Positions 53,980 through 64,000 of a stretch of 64,000 nt of DNA are shown piece after piece. Source of the stretch: Basidiobolus meristosporus CBS 931.73. Its lineage: Eukaryota; Basidiobolomycota; Basidiobolomycetes; Basidiobolales; Basidiobolaceae. The translations under genes were made by a program, and so were the position numbers. The DNA lies in assembly GCA_002104905.1 (NCBI GenBank), contig MCFE01000239.1, positions 1-64,000 on the forward strand. Direction: 5' to 3'. The notes below the pieces were generated by a model. It was given only the letters and a program-made list of their open reading frames with translations, was not told where the DNA came from and ran no database searches. Positions within the stretch are counted from its first letter, which is position 1, and the number at the start of each line of letters is the position of its first letter.

Positions 53980-55161
53980 ATGGGTGCGTACAACGGGACT
54001 CAGAACTATATCACCGACGGCCAAGCGTTGATCATCGCGCAGGAAACCATCTGGACAAACGCGGCATCCATGCTGATGGCGTCCATGGTGATCCTCGTTT
54101 ACTTCACCACCTTTTTCTACAACAGACGTCTCGTTGATCGTGTAACGCTTCGGTTAACAGTGGCCAATTCAACGGCGGACCTGATCTACAGCGCGATGAT
54201 GCTGTGGGGAGCGCTCATCACCACCGATGGCACGAGCTGCCACATATTCATGTGGGGCTTCATTGAGTTCACTCTCCTTCCACTCTTTCTCAGCGTTGCA
54301 ATCGCCACCAATCTATGTGCGGTGTATGTTTGGGGAGCGCGGCAGACACAGCGATTTGAGGTCTATTATTTCGCCATACCCATCGTCCTCTCTCTGGCCA
54401 TATCTGTCCCCTTGCCAGCCTTCCATCGGTTTGGATGGTTAGACGATGCGAAGCTCTGTTGGTATGTCCCCAACGGCCCCGAAACCCTGATCTGGCTCGC
54501 GCTAACCTACCATCTCTGGATTGTGCTGTGTGTGGTGATTCTGCTCATCCAGGTGGGATTCATCGTTCACAAACTGCGATCTGACCGAAGCAGTCCCGGC
54601 AACAAAGAAGCCGTCTCAAGATCCATCGTGACCACCCAGCAGAGACTGGAAAAGACGGTGAAAAAGGTACTTATCAGGGTCATCTTCTACCCCATTGTGC
54701 CTATGATCACCCAGAGCCTGAGCATCATTGTATACATGAACGCTTTTGCTAATGGCTACTGGAATTTCGGCCTGATGTTTTCATGGTGCTTCTTCACTGC
54801 CATTCAGGCCTCATTGAATGCGTTGGTGTTTTTGTTCGACCCGTCCGTTCAAAACACCTGGGAGCAGCTAAAACAGCACATCAAACTGAAGTACAAGCAT
54901 GAAATCAATCTCCCCAAGGACGAGCTGACCCGCGGACAAAGACTCCGGATAGGCATCGTCAAAGCAATGGTTGGGGGCTCAGCTTCTCCTAATGGGTACA
55001 TCACAAACGATCCATTCTTTCACGTTAGCCCCTCTTCTGGCTCATCTGAGGCATCGAAGGAGCCTAAAGAAGTCAGGCTCTGGTATCAATCGGCCGTTAG
55101 CAACGACACCAATTCGGCATCCATAGAGACTGACCAGATGAGCTCACTTACCCATTATTAA
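53980..55161 (+). CDS. Seven-transmembrane receptor, cAMP/Git3-like GPCR
   Basis: Intronless, 393 aa. Seven hydrophobic helices lie at about 27-48, 60-81, 88-117, 127-147, 168-196, 229-253 and 262-287. The N-terminus is short and outside, with an N-glycosylation sequon NGT at 5-7. Cys87 at the top of TM3 and Cys160 before TM5 can form the usual extracellular disulfide. The third loop (197-228) is short and basic, and the cytoplasmic tail (about 288-393) is Ser/Thr-rich (SPSSGSSEASKEP), a likely phosphorylation and arrestin-docking region. The overall plan fits the fungal/Dictyostelium cAMP-receptor and Git3/GPR1 group, which signals through heterotrimeric G proteins; the ligand cannot be told. 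The start follows a TATA box by 54 bp. Confidence 0.82.
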   Translation: MGAYNGTQNYITDGQALIIAQETIWTNAASMLMASMVILVYFTTFFYNRRLVDRVTLRLTVANSTADLIYSAMMLWGALITTDGTSCHIFMWGFIEFTLLPLFLSVAIATNLCAVYVWGARQTQRFEVYYFAIPIVLSLAISVPLPAFHRFGWLDDAKLCWYVPNGPETLIWLALTYHLWIVLCVVILLIQVGFIVHKLRSDRSSPGNKEAVSRSIVTTQQRLEKTVKKVLIRVIFYPIVPMITQSLSIIVYMNAFANGYWNFGLMFSWCFFTAIQASLNALVFLFDPSVQNTWEQLKQHIKLKYKHEINLPKDELTRGQRLRIGIVKAMVGGSASPNGYITNDPFFHVSPSSGSSEASKEPKEVRLWYQSAVSNDTNSASIETDQMSSLTHY

Positions 55162-56974
55162 GCACCCAGCAACATCCCTAACCTCCCCATAATTCTTGAT
55201 AGCCTGTCTAAAAAAAGCAACCCCACAACTGTCTCTGAACACTGTTGTTTCCTGGTGAATCCTGGCGCATGGTTTTTTTGCGTAGCGTTCCCTTGTACAT
55301 AAGTACCCATCTGATCCGCATTTACAAATAATATAAGATTTGGTTTTATTATCTACCTCATTGTGCACTCGATGTGGGACGTCGAGGCTCCAAGGGAAAC
55401 GTAGTGGTCTGGCGTTGGACAGAATTAGATATATCGACGATGCTAATGAGTGTCAACAGGATGTGCAACAGGACACAGCTCGTGTGTGATGACTGGTAGC
55501 TACTGATTCCCTTCCAACTTGGCTCTCTCGGGATTCTCTGTGTAAGGTCTTATGCCCAGGATTCTCTGTACATGCAATGGCAACAGAAAGGGAAAGTAGC
55601 AGCCCAAGAGTATGCGCCGAGTCATGGCACCATGATTGGACATCAGGACACCATGAAATAACAGCTGCAACGCTGACGCGGACTAGCTCATCAAGGAACG
55701 CTGGCATAGTTTGGTTGGCTTTATGATAAACACAGCTGGCCGTCAGGATGGTCCCCAAGTGCCAGAGGTATCCAGCAGCATCTTTTAGGCACTATGTCGA
55801 TAAGAATCGCCGTAGAGCTATGCGGGTACATTTCCTAATTTGATGCCCTGAAGCCTACCAGATAACTCCAAATGCGCCCTCCTAATTGAAAACGGGATGG
55901 TTCATCCAAAAATCGCCGCTGATGTACAAAATGGTCAGATAAGGCAGAGGACTTATATATTTGCCTTAGCCGGGAGGTTTCTGTGAACCTATCCCCGGAT
56001 GCTGGCACCAATATCAGGCCTCCGCTAAACGTATTGGTTTCGTTACGGGATCAACCATATGCTAGGGAGGTGGTCGAAAACAAATACACTTCCCGCCACA
56101 GCCCGTAGAGCTGCTGCGTGCATGGGCTATTCTGAATAGGATTATTTACCACATAGTCTAGCTGCCCGGCCTCTACCCCTGGCTGTCAACATGTACACAG
56201 TCAAGTGAATTGCGGGCTGACAATGTAAAGCCGGATCTACTGCATGGCCAAGGCTTCTTGTACCCTGACTAATGCGGTTCAGTCCCATTTATTCTCCCAG
56301 TAACTCGTCCTTGAATCACACTTCCAGCTGCTAGTGCCGACCATTTGCTAGGCTAGGTCGCTTCTTGCACACGAACTGATGGGCCCAGCGCCGTGTAAGT
56401 ATACTTGCTACAGGAAACGGAGCAGTGGTGCACATGCTCGAGAGGGAACACGTCAACCGACGATGATTACTCTCCAGTGATTCGATCCCGGGAATAAGCG
56501 ATCTATCGAAAGATTGGAGTAGATTGTGCAGGGAATGTCACTAGATAAGAGCAATCAGATGCTTGATTTTATCCGACTGCTCAGCTGCCCCTCATGACCG
56601 CGAAACCGCCCAACTCTCATCGATCTACCACAGCATGGGCCTTCGCTCACCCAGTATCCACTTCACTTGGAGTAGGCATCATTCGGCCACCAATCCGCTA
56701 CTCGTGGTTCGTACCAATGAGAACCAACAAGGCTCCTAGCAGATGCAAACAGCGCTATCTAGTAGTTGGCAACCATATATGCTTAGTATGTTTGGATAGC
56801 TTGGGATGTGGCCAATAGAGAACATGCTAATTTGGTGCTACCGTGATCTTCAACCTCTAAGATTGTCAGCTTGAGTGATTGTGATTGATATTGAGTCATT
56901 TGTGTTTCCTAAATAGAGCGATTTGAGAAATCTTTTTCCAAAAGAAACAGTATTGGTAGCGTTAGCTCCATCCG
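55162..56974. other. Intergenic, no gene seen
   Basis: About 1.8 kb of host-like composition (CpG present) without a supported gene. Short overlapping frames (for example 55453-55758 minus, 56594-56818 plus) have no domain and no splice support. No tRNA cloverleaf could be folded by eye. Confidence 0.45.
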
Positions 56975-56982
56975 TATATATA
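56975..56982 (+). promoter_or_regulatory. TATA box of HIS5-type gene
   Basis: TATATATA lies 58 bp before the ATG at 57033. No Gcn4/CPC1-type TGACTCA element is evident directly upstream; TTGAGTCATTT at about 56891-56901 contains TGAGTCA-like bases (the reverse complement of TGACTCA) and could be a general amino-acid control site. Confidence 0.5.
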
Positions 56983-57032
56983 TGTAGATCCATCACCAGG
57001 GAAGCATCATAGTTCAGCATACCCTCATCAAA

Positions 57033-58304
57033 ATGTCCGATTTCTCTTTAGAGCGTATAGTACGTCCAAATATTCTTGCTTTGGCCCCATACCGTTGTGC
57101 CCGTGACGACTATTCCGAGGGTATTCTCTTGGACGCAAACGAAAACTCCTACGGCCCCTCTCTGTCCGACACATCCATCTCAGACCTCCCCAACCTTGAA
57201 AGATACCCCGATCCTCTTCACAACGAGATCAAAGAACGACTTTGTCTGCTACGCGACCTCCCCTCTCCCAAAAACCTCTTTTTAGGTGTAGGCTCCGATG
57301 AGGCCATCGACTTACTGGTCCGTATTTTCTGCGTTCCCGGAAAGGACAAAATCCTGGTGACCCCACCCACTTACGGCATGTATTCTGTGTGTGCCCAAGT
57401 AAACGACGTCGGAGTCGTCAAAGTACCTCTCAATCTCGATGATGGGAAGTTCCAACTTCAAACCGATAAGGTACCCAACCCCTGCCTTCATCCCTTGATA
57501 TTTCTGGTATTCACTGACCTTTCTCCTTAAGGTTCTCGAGTCACTCGAGCAAAACCCCGACGTCAAAATTGTCTTTTTGTGCTCACCCGGAAATCCCACA
57601 GGCTCGCTTCTCGCCAAAGAAGATGTCCAAAAGATCCTCACCTTCCCTGGGTACCAGGGCATCGTGATTGTTGATGAGGCCTATATCGACTTCGTAGAAA
57701 CAGATAAAGGATCCTCCACAGCCCCTTGGGTAACTAAATATCCAAATCTCGTAGTCTTGCAGACTCTGAGCAAAAGTTTCGGCTTGGCTGGCATTAGGTA
57801 AGTTGCGCTCGCCTTGGCACTTCCCACGACGTTGAAGATTAACCCTCATCACGCAGAGTCGGTATTGCCGCTTCCACACCCGAAATCATCGCATTGATGA
57901 ACAACACCAAGGCTCCTTATAACATCTGCTCGCTCAGTGCCCAAGTTGCCCTTAGCGCCCTTCAAGATTCATCAATTGATTTGATGAAGTCGCGTGTACA
58001 GAAAGTCCGTGAAGAGCGCAAGAAACTCATCGAGAAAGTCGTGAAAATCCCAGGAATCGGCCTTGTTAAGGGCACCAATGATGCCAACTTCGTATTGGTA
58101 GAGGTCCTGGATAAAGAAAACAAGGTACCTTGCAATGAGCGTGCCACTAAGATCTACACGTACTTGGCTGAAGAGCGAGGTATTGTTATCCGACTTCGTT
58201 GCAAGGAGCCAGGTTGTCTTGGTTGCCTAAGAATTACCATTGGCACGCCAGAAGAAAATGTCAAGCTTCTCCAAGAATTGGAGGAGGCACTGAAACTGTT
58301 CTAA
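57033..58304 (+). CDS. HIS5: Histidinol-phosphate aminotransferase
   Basis: Three exons, 57033-57470, 57532-57797 and 57857-58304, with GT-AG introns of 61 and 59 bp, give 383 aa, normal for the family. The enzyme (EC 2.6.1.9) transfers the amino group of glutamate to imidazole-acetol phosphate in histidine biosynthesis, using PLP. Seen motifs: LDANENSYGPS (substrate side), GSDEAIDLLVRIFC, TPPTYGMYS, CSPGNPTG with Asn167, VDEAYIDF with Asp194 (PLP ring), TLSKSFGLAG with the Schiff-base Lys227, and LRITIGTPEEN with the carboxylate-binding Arg near the C-terminus. All catalytic residues are present, so it should be active. A TATA box stands at 56975. Copia-B LTR debris begins 240 bp downstream. 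Confidence 0.95.
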
Positions 58305-58540
58305 ACCATCTGTCACTCGCCGCATCCCCCCCCCACCTGCCACTTACCATCAGAATAAATTAGAGATGATATGAAGTTTTTTATATCTGACCATGTATTG
58401 TTCTTAGATTATCGTTCAAACAATTCAACAAACAATGTTCTATTGCCAAGCCATTGATGGTACTTGAAATGATCTCCTACATGGATCGAAAGCTAACGAT
58501 TTGTAGGTCTGTTTTAGCTGGCTATTTTATGACGGGGTAC

Positions 58541-59178
58541 TGTTGTAAAATTCCTAATTATACCTAAATATTCCATTTTAACTTGGTCACTCAGATCAAA
58601 GTCTATGAATCTTAGTATCTTGCCCAATTCCTTACTTGTCCAAAGGTCCCCAAACTTTGCACACAAGCTCTTGTGGCCTTCCTATATATGTTGTACATGT
58701 TTGCTTTGCTAATGTTGTAAATATTCAGTTTACATCTAAACCACTCATATAGCTTAAGATTCTATTTAGTTAACTGCTAAGTTATGAATCATTTACGTAA
58801 GATTTAGTTTGCAAGATATCGACCAATTCTTCGATTTAGTGAAGGCCTGATGAAGGCTTTCAATATTTTCAAACTCGACCAATAGCCCTCGAACTCTGTG
58901 CACAGCTTCCTAGTACCTTCTTTAAACATTCTTATCATTGGTCTCGTAGAGTTTCTTTCACAGTTTAAGTACTTGATTTGACCCAATAAAACAACAGAGG
59001 AATTTCATGCAAATCTTTTGTTTGCCTAATCACTTCAAATACTCCTTCATATCTTGCAACAGCTAACACCATATAAATATGAGTACCACCTTTACCTTTA
59101 ATAGATCACTGAGTGAGAACCACACAATATTCTTGCTCTTCCAATTATGCCTAATATCTTCAAGAAGCTCTCACAGCA
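58541..59178 (+). repeat. Copia-B LTR, split by another LTR
   Basis: Outer LTR fragments 58541-58712 (begins TGTTGTAAAA) and 59067-about 59178 (ends CTCACAGCA) are parts of one diverged Copia-B LTR. About 60 bp inside it are missing. No outer target duplication is evident. It lies 240 bp past the HIS5 stop codon, so it may supply the 3' end region of that transcript. Confidence 0.75.
58713..59061 (+). repeat. Nested solo LTR, TSD GCTAA
   Basis: A 349-bp segment TGTTG to CAACA interrupts the outer LTR, flanked by the exact duplication GCTAA (58708-58712, 59062-59066). Its interior is diverged from Copia-B LTRs, with residual matches, so it belongs to a related, older subfamily. A pure LTR-into-LTR insertion. 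Confidence 0.82.
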
Positions 59179-59278
59179 TAATCTGCTATCTGACTATTTG
59201 GACCAAGTGTATAATGTATGGTAGTATTCTGAGCAGGATGTATATCAGATTGATGACAAAAATTGCCAAGTAAATCCG

Positions 59279-59654
59279 GTTGTAAAAGCGTATTACACTA
59301 TCACATGGTCTTGGCAAAAAAATACGTGGAATATTTTTAGGGAGGTCCCAAGAGCATGTGTGCAAAGTTTGGAGTTGTTTGTAGAACTTATCAATGTTTC
59401 ATGTTCTGGATACCCGATGTTTTGGTGAAAATATTCCAAGTAAATCCCAACAAGGAACTCGGCCAGAATTTTGTAAGAGTTGTAGACTATGAGCCAAGTG
59501 ACCAAGCTAGGTTAATACATAGGTGTAATTGCTGTCCTGGGTTCCTGATATTTGGTAGGATATTTGAAGTAAACCTCAGCAAGCAACTTGAACATAATAC
59601 TTTAAGATCTGTGGGCCATGATCTAAGGGACTAAGTAAATGGAGTACTTAAGTA
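59279..59654 (-). repeat. Copia-B LTR fragments, minus orientation
   Basis: Bases 59279-about 59530 match a Copia-B LTR on the minus strand (ACATGGTCTTGGC, CCCAAGAGCATGTGTGCAAAG, CCAAGTAAATCCCAACAAGG). A second partial copy of the LTR start follows to about 59654 (GGATATTTGAAGTAAACC, GATCTAAGGGACTAAG). Junctions are unclear. Confidence 0.65.
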
Positions 59655-60102
59655 AAATCAATAAATTCATAACAGTTGGATCCATCCAGCATTTCAGCAG
59701 AGGGAAAAGTTCCAGTAATAGAGATTCCAGATTATTACACCTTGGTATGCATAGTCTGTTGTGAGAGTCATGGAGATAATGTAAGTAATCGGAAGACTAA
59801 GCAGAATATGTGGCATTCATTTAACCATTTGCTTATTATAAAGTAGTATTTACACTTTTACAAGGTCTTGGCACCACAAACATATACAAAATGTTAAAGA
59901 ATGTCCCAAGAACATGTGTGAGAATTTTGGGCGCTTTTAGACAACTTATCAGCTTCTCATGTTCTGGGTACTTGACATTGTGTGGAAAAGATTCCTAGTA
60001 TATCCCGACAGAATTTGGACAGGAAATAGTGAAGCTCATAAGCTATGATCCAAGTGGCGAAGCTGATGGATTATTTAGGTGTAAATACGAAATTTACAAC
60101 AG
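59655..60102 (-). mobile_element. Copia-B 5' end fragment, minus strand
   Basis: On the minus strand an LTR (59757-60102, 346 bp, TGTTG to CAACA) is followed by a diverged leader and the gag start TGTFPSAEMLDGSN (about 59710-59655). The element is truncated immediately after that, nearly where the copy at 26537 is truncated. Confidence 0.75.
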
Positions 60103-61858
60103 TTATAAGGGGTTAGGAATATTGGGAATTGAAAAGGATCTGCAGGATCCCATAGTTTATTGAGTAGAAGCGAGGTATTTGTGCATCTTATAGAGCCTGG
60201 CGGAATAAACCATTGGAAGGTGTTTTAGAAGAGCATAGAAAAATAGGGGAAAGTTCGGGGCATTTGGGCCCCTTAGAAGAAGCTCATAAATAGACTAGAT
60301 ATGTTCTTAGACAGTAGCATTGGGTAGAGAGCTGGTTATTTGTAAAGGGTTGTTATCGTTGCATTAAGCTTCCGGAGGGCAGCAGGAGGGGAGTGGAAAC
60401 AAGCATTTTGGACAGTTTCATGTTACGAAGGTCAGCGTGGGAAACCCCGGGGACCTCGAATAGTTTAGCAAATATCTATTCGAAATTCCCATCACTCACC
60501 TAATCGGACCTGGGGTTCAGCCGACTACTGGAAATTTTGGGAAATCAGGATATGCGGAGCGACACCAGACAACGACCAAGAGCACAAGCCGACCTGTGGA
60601 ATCGAAGTACAGGTGACCGTCGAAGGTTTGCAAACCTATGGATGAAATTCTACACCACTCAGGACATTTTAGATAACTTCGAGTCACCATTGTATTCATG
60701 TGGAGATCGAGTCTTTCACCATAGGACTATGTAATATGGGAGGCAATCTAATTTTGAGCCACCGGTTGACCAATAATCCCCATAAACAAAATCAGTACCA
60801 CGTATGTTTGTCTGGACTAGGTGAAATTAATTTAGGCTTTGGGCTATCGCCCAAACGTTGAGAGAATCGGTGATTTCAATCATTTGTAGATTCTCCGCAT
60901 CAACCCCAGCAACCTCAATAGCAGTGCAACTCACCACCGGCACTAGCTTCCTGACCCAGCAGCCTCACCACCTGCTCTTCCAGCCACCTTGCTACCGCAA
61001 GACATAGCACCCAAGCCGACCATCAAGTGCCATCAAGATCTTGGTGCTGATTTAATAATCATAGGTATAATTTATTAACTGATAATCGTGACGATGGGTA
61101 CGTTGTAGGACACGCGGCTGCCATATCGATTGGTTGATTTCGACACATGGAGTTTGCGGGCGATTTCGCTGAAGTATAGAGATTGTTGGGGAATGCAGCA
61201 CAACCAAGATAGTGACTGCGTACGAGGCGGAACACATACTGACTATCACTTGCCTATGATTTGAATCGTAGCTGGGGACGGTCTGTTATCAGCTGGCATC
61301 CCCATTCCAGTAACGTGACCGGACAGATAAGACTGCAACGGATTTACGATATACGATTTGGCTAGATGAGAGTATCGCTGAGGTGGAGTACGTACTTCGC
61401 ATGAAACGGCTCCTTAGAACCCTGGCGTTGTGTATCGGGAGTATCATGAGCATACACAAATGTCGGATACGCTCCAGGGATCTGATGACACTTACTCTGT
61501 CAACATCCACCACGCCGATTCCAAATGATGGAGCAATCGCAACAACCACAGCAACATGTTTGTCCATAGGTGACAGCACCGTGCAAACCAGAATACCGTA
61601 TTAGGCGTATGTGTATCTGTTCATATCCCAGCTGGTCAACCAACACCGATACAACCTCCCCAAAATGACGGTCGGTTGTTACAAGGAGAATATTCCTAAT
61701 TTTCCCATATGGAACTGGTTTCCGGCCTCATGATGGATATTTCCTAAACTGCGACTCAGATCTGGTGAGCGCACAACATATACCAGTAAAGCCTCGCCTA
61801 CCATTCTAGGCCCTTCCTTAATTTTGGCCGATATCAATGCCCACCACATCAACAGACA
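60103..61858. other. Intergenic, no gene recognised
   Basis: Mixed composition, moderate CpG. No recognisable coding region: the frames at 60537-60734 plus, 61289-61579 minus and 61383-61604 plus show no domains and overlap on opposite strands. I see no LTR termini here. Confidence 0.4.
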
Positions 61859-62359
61859 TTGCGAAACCTGCGTCCGGCTGGGTTGTGCGCCCGCTCAACG
61901 GAGTATCCAAGCAGTAATGCTACAGGATTTCCACCGATAGAATCTTTTCCTCTTTCAGTCGAAAGAGCAATCATGGAAAATTTCTTCAAAACAAAGACCG
62001 AAAGCATAAATCCCTTTTTCGGAGTATCCGAATCAAGCACACTGGCATAATTCCAATCCAGCCTGGGACAAGGAGCAGCCCTTCTATTGAACTGTTTCGA
62101 CAGCAGTAGTAGTTTAAGAGTGGACCATCAGCAATCACAGAGCAGCGCTCATTTCAACGTCGCACGCAAGGCCTCTCTGCGTCGTCGTATAACTGGAATG
62201 GCCCAAAACATCATGCCGACCAGTCCATATATGGAACAACACCCTAAACCACCGAAACGCAGTAAACAGCTTGATGATATTTTCCAAGTCCTTATCGATT
62301 GCTATTGCCTGTTTGATCGAACTGGGTCAGACGGCTTGCCGAAATCAGCTGAATCTTGA
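61859..62359 (+). pseudogene. Possible decayed or spliced gene, unknown product
   Basis: Two plus frames, 61859-62050 (containing ESFPLSVERAIMENFFKTKT) and 62087-62359 (containing ARKASLRRRITGMAQNIMPT, then HPKPPKRSKQLDDIF), have protein-like composition and could be parts of one product if joined by an intron, but I could not pick a convincing GT-AG pair. The basic RKASLRRR stretch looks like a kinase site. No family recognised. Confidence 0.25.
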
Positions 62360-62883
62360 TACATCGCCTTTGAAACCCTCAGTCTATATTTAGAAGTGTC
62401 TATTCTTACTTCCTATCATTGAAACAGCCCTACTCTATTAAGCTTACCATTTTGTGCATTGGTTTCAGATCAATCAGCCTATTTGTATCAGGATGTAAAT
62501 ACGCCATGTATTGTGTATAACTCTTTTCATCGATTTTGTTGGACAATAATACAATAGCAGTAACAATAGTACAGACCTCCAAGCTGGTTGACTGCTTTTG
62601 GATATTTGGGAACGGTACCGATGCCTGGCTCGTTGCTATGCATTGACACTGATTTTTCAATTTGGCCAGACCAGTGTTATCGGAGCGTTGGTGTTTATGG
62701 CACCCATAGCTCGGAAACCGTTGAAAAAGCTGGCTTGTCGGATTACTTTGAATGGTACAGGTGGATACTTTAATGATACACAGATTACTATTGATGATAT
62801 ATGGAGATTATGGGTTGTGGTACAGTGAGAGGGAATTGGCTCATGGATAATATTACAAAAGCGAAAGATCATTTGAACGCAGA
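62360..62883. other. Intergenic, 3' flank of the LRR gene
   Basis: No feature recognised. It lies downstream of the minus-strand LRR gene and should contain its terminator. Confidence 0.4.
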
Positions 62884-64000
62884 TTAGAAAGGAGTGAAGA
62901 ATACGGTTTTGGGCCTCATGATGAGCTCTGCCGAGGTTTGGGCCAATTTCAATGTGTTCATGTTCATTTTCACTAGCTGCAGAATCTTGTGGTTGGCGAC
63001 CGCATGAACAACGCTCTCCGTGACTACCACTCTGCCAAATTCTAAACTGCAGAGTGACTGGCATTCTGTTATCAATTGACAAAGCATCTCCTCTGCAGCG
63101 ACTTCTGATGGCTCCCGACAATTTCCTAGAACCAGGGTTTTCAACCGCTTGAGGTTGGAAATGCATTTCATGTCCGAAAGTGTATAGGGAAGTCCACGAA
63201 TATCTAAGTGCTGCAGTTGAGGGCAGTACTTCGAAATGGCTGGCAGTACGGCTTCCACAATATGGTTGGAGTTCTGGGAGAGGATGATTCGTTTAAGATT
63301 AAGACCTAGTTTCTTGACCATGTTAATGATGCCAGTGGCAGTCACGGAGGTGGCGGAAAGGTCAATTTCTTCCAGTAAGTGGCATTTGCTAGCAATCTCA
63401 GCAATGCACTGATCATCAACACATTTACAACAGGAAAGCTCGAGTACACGGAGGTTGGGTAATTCAGAGATTCGCAAGATAGCGTCCTTGTTGGCCTGAG
63501 TGAAGAACAGTCCACAAGACTGGAATCCAAAGCGAAGCTCAGTACAACTGTACTGATGATGCTTGATTAACGCATCAATTGTATCGCTGATGGAGCGAAT
63601 TCCGCGATCACACACCAAAAACAATTCCTTCAAATTTTGTGGCTTTTGCGCAGAAATGATCTTTGCGATGGCTGCATCCTCAATATAGTGCGCACGGATT
63701 CTTAGTTCCTGGATACTCTTACAAGCACGAGCGATTACCATGGTATGGGATAGCTCCAAATCTTCGATGTGAAGGCATAGGCTTTGCAAGGACGGGTAGG
63801 TTATGTTGGTTGGAAAAACCTCGGTCAAGCTGAGTAATTCTACAAAAACAAGCTTCTCGAGTACTGAGGAGCACTGGTCTCTAACCAGTCTCCATAGCTT
63901 ATGTGCTACCTTGTCTCCCGTAGTCAAACTAAAATCACCATGCCAGGGTGCCATATAACGAAAATCGAAGGCTCTTAACACAGGTAAGAAGTTCGAGTAT
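62884..64000 (-). CDS. Leucine-rich-repeat protein (F-box/LRR, AMN1-like), partial
   Basis: The frame is open to the right edge: codons upstream of 63981 (YSNFLPV) continue in frame, so the 5' end and any F-box lie outside the window. About 372 residues are seen. They form at least eight cysteine-containing LRRs of the GRR1/AMN1 kind, for example LPNLRVLELSCCKCVDDQCI, AEIASKCHLLEEIDLSAT, YCPQLQHLDIRGLP and LKRLKTLVLGNC. Such repeats bind substrates for SCF ubiquitin ligases when joined to an F-box, or act alone in AMN1 proteins. The N-terminal piece APWHGDFSLTTGDKVAHKLW is typical of zygomycete LRR families. No break is visible. The stop is TAA at 62886-62884. Confidence 0.72.
   Translation of the reverse strand, partial: YSNFLPVLRAFDFRYMAPWHGDFSLTTGDKVAHKLWRLVRDQCSSVLEKLVFVELLSLTEVFPTNITYPSLQSLCLHIEDLELSHTMVIARACKSIQELRIRAHYIEDAAIAKIISAQKPQNLKELFLVCDRGIRSISDTIDALIKHHQYSCTELRFGFQSCGLFFTQANKDAILRISELPNLRVLELSCCKCVDDQCIAEIASKCHLLEEIDLSATSVTATGIINMVKKLGLNLKRIILSQNSNHIVEAVLPAISKYCPQLQHLDIRGLPYTLSDMKCISNLKRLKTLVLGNCREPSEVAAEEMLCQLITECQSLCSLEFGRVVVTESVVHAVANHKILQLVKMNMNTLKLAQTSAELIMRPKTVFFTPF

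Noticed and set aside
56480-56500. TTCGATCCCGG resembling a tRNA T-loop.
   Set aside because: No matching T-stem, no A and B boxes at the right spacing and no acceptor stem could be found.
57312-57662. Long antisense frame across the HIS5 exon 1-2 border.
   Set aside because: It is a shadow of the coding strand; the plus-strand exons carry every catalytic motif and good splice sites.

Overview
The window looks like about 64 kb of a repeat-rich fungal genome. The five protein-coding loci I trust are all eukaryotic: an alpha-arrestin, a seven-helix receptor, a histidinol-phosphate aminotransferase, a cysteine-containing LRR protein, and the transposon genes. Introns are short (56, 61 and 59 bp, GT-AG) and TATA boxes lie close to the start codons. 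The receptor type, intron style and density of old LTR elements suggest an early-diverging (zygomycete-grade) fungus such as Basidiobolus. That placement is inference, not something I could test.

Positions 1 to about 49,210 form one island of nested mobile elements, AT-rich and almost free of CpG. My family labels are: Tnp2 (CACTA-like DNA transposon; copy A 656-2815 continuing at 10422, copy B 34390-38331 with tail units to 48415, copy C 26964-27410); Harb (PIF/Harbinger-like, 3202-6077, with MITE and foldback relatives at 1-168, 24723-25454, 25730-26240 and 28241-28449); Copia-A (2816-10421 plus two remnants); Copia-B (38332-42767, 43381-48065 and many fragments and solo LTRs); Gypsy-A (13816-17575, 18219-22634); Gypsy-B (28620-32970, minus strand); and two further LTR types, LTR-C and LTR-D. 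Several insertions are bounded by exact target-site duplications: TTTCA for Copia-A, GATTC and GATAA for the two Copia-B copies, AGTAG and GCTAA for solo LTRs. Empty sites for some are preserved in sister copies, so the order of insertion can be read: Tnp2 is oldest, Copia-A landed in it, and Harb landed in Copia-A.

No element has an intact coding set. Copia-B 43381-48065 is closest: two near-identical 349-bp LTRs, a primer-binding site, and a gag-pol frame broken by one TGA and two single-base frameshifts. Many disabling changes look like C-to-T or G-to-A transitions.

From about 50 kb the composition changes (higher GC, CpG frequent) and host genes appear. An alpha-arrestin with a PPxY tail (52083-53185) lies about 0.8 kb upstream of a receptor gene on the same strand (53980-55161), and HIS5-type aminotransferase follows (57033-58304). 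A cluster of decayed Copia-B LTRs (58541-60102) separates it from a poorly coding stretch and from a partial LRR gene running off the right edge (62884-64000, minus).

The most interesting material is the Harb family (transposase with an in-frame 108-bp tandem duplication, a second small gene behind a perfect 12-bp palindrome, foldback and MITE derivatives), the half-tRNA primer site shared by both copia families, the premature TGA shared by two Copia-B copies, the sharp CpG boundary, and the receptor-arrestin neighbourhood.
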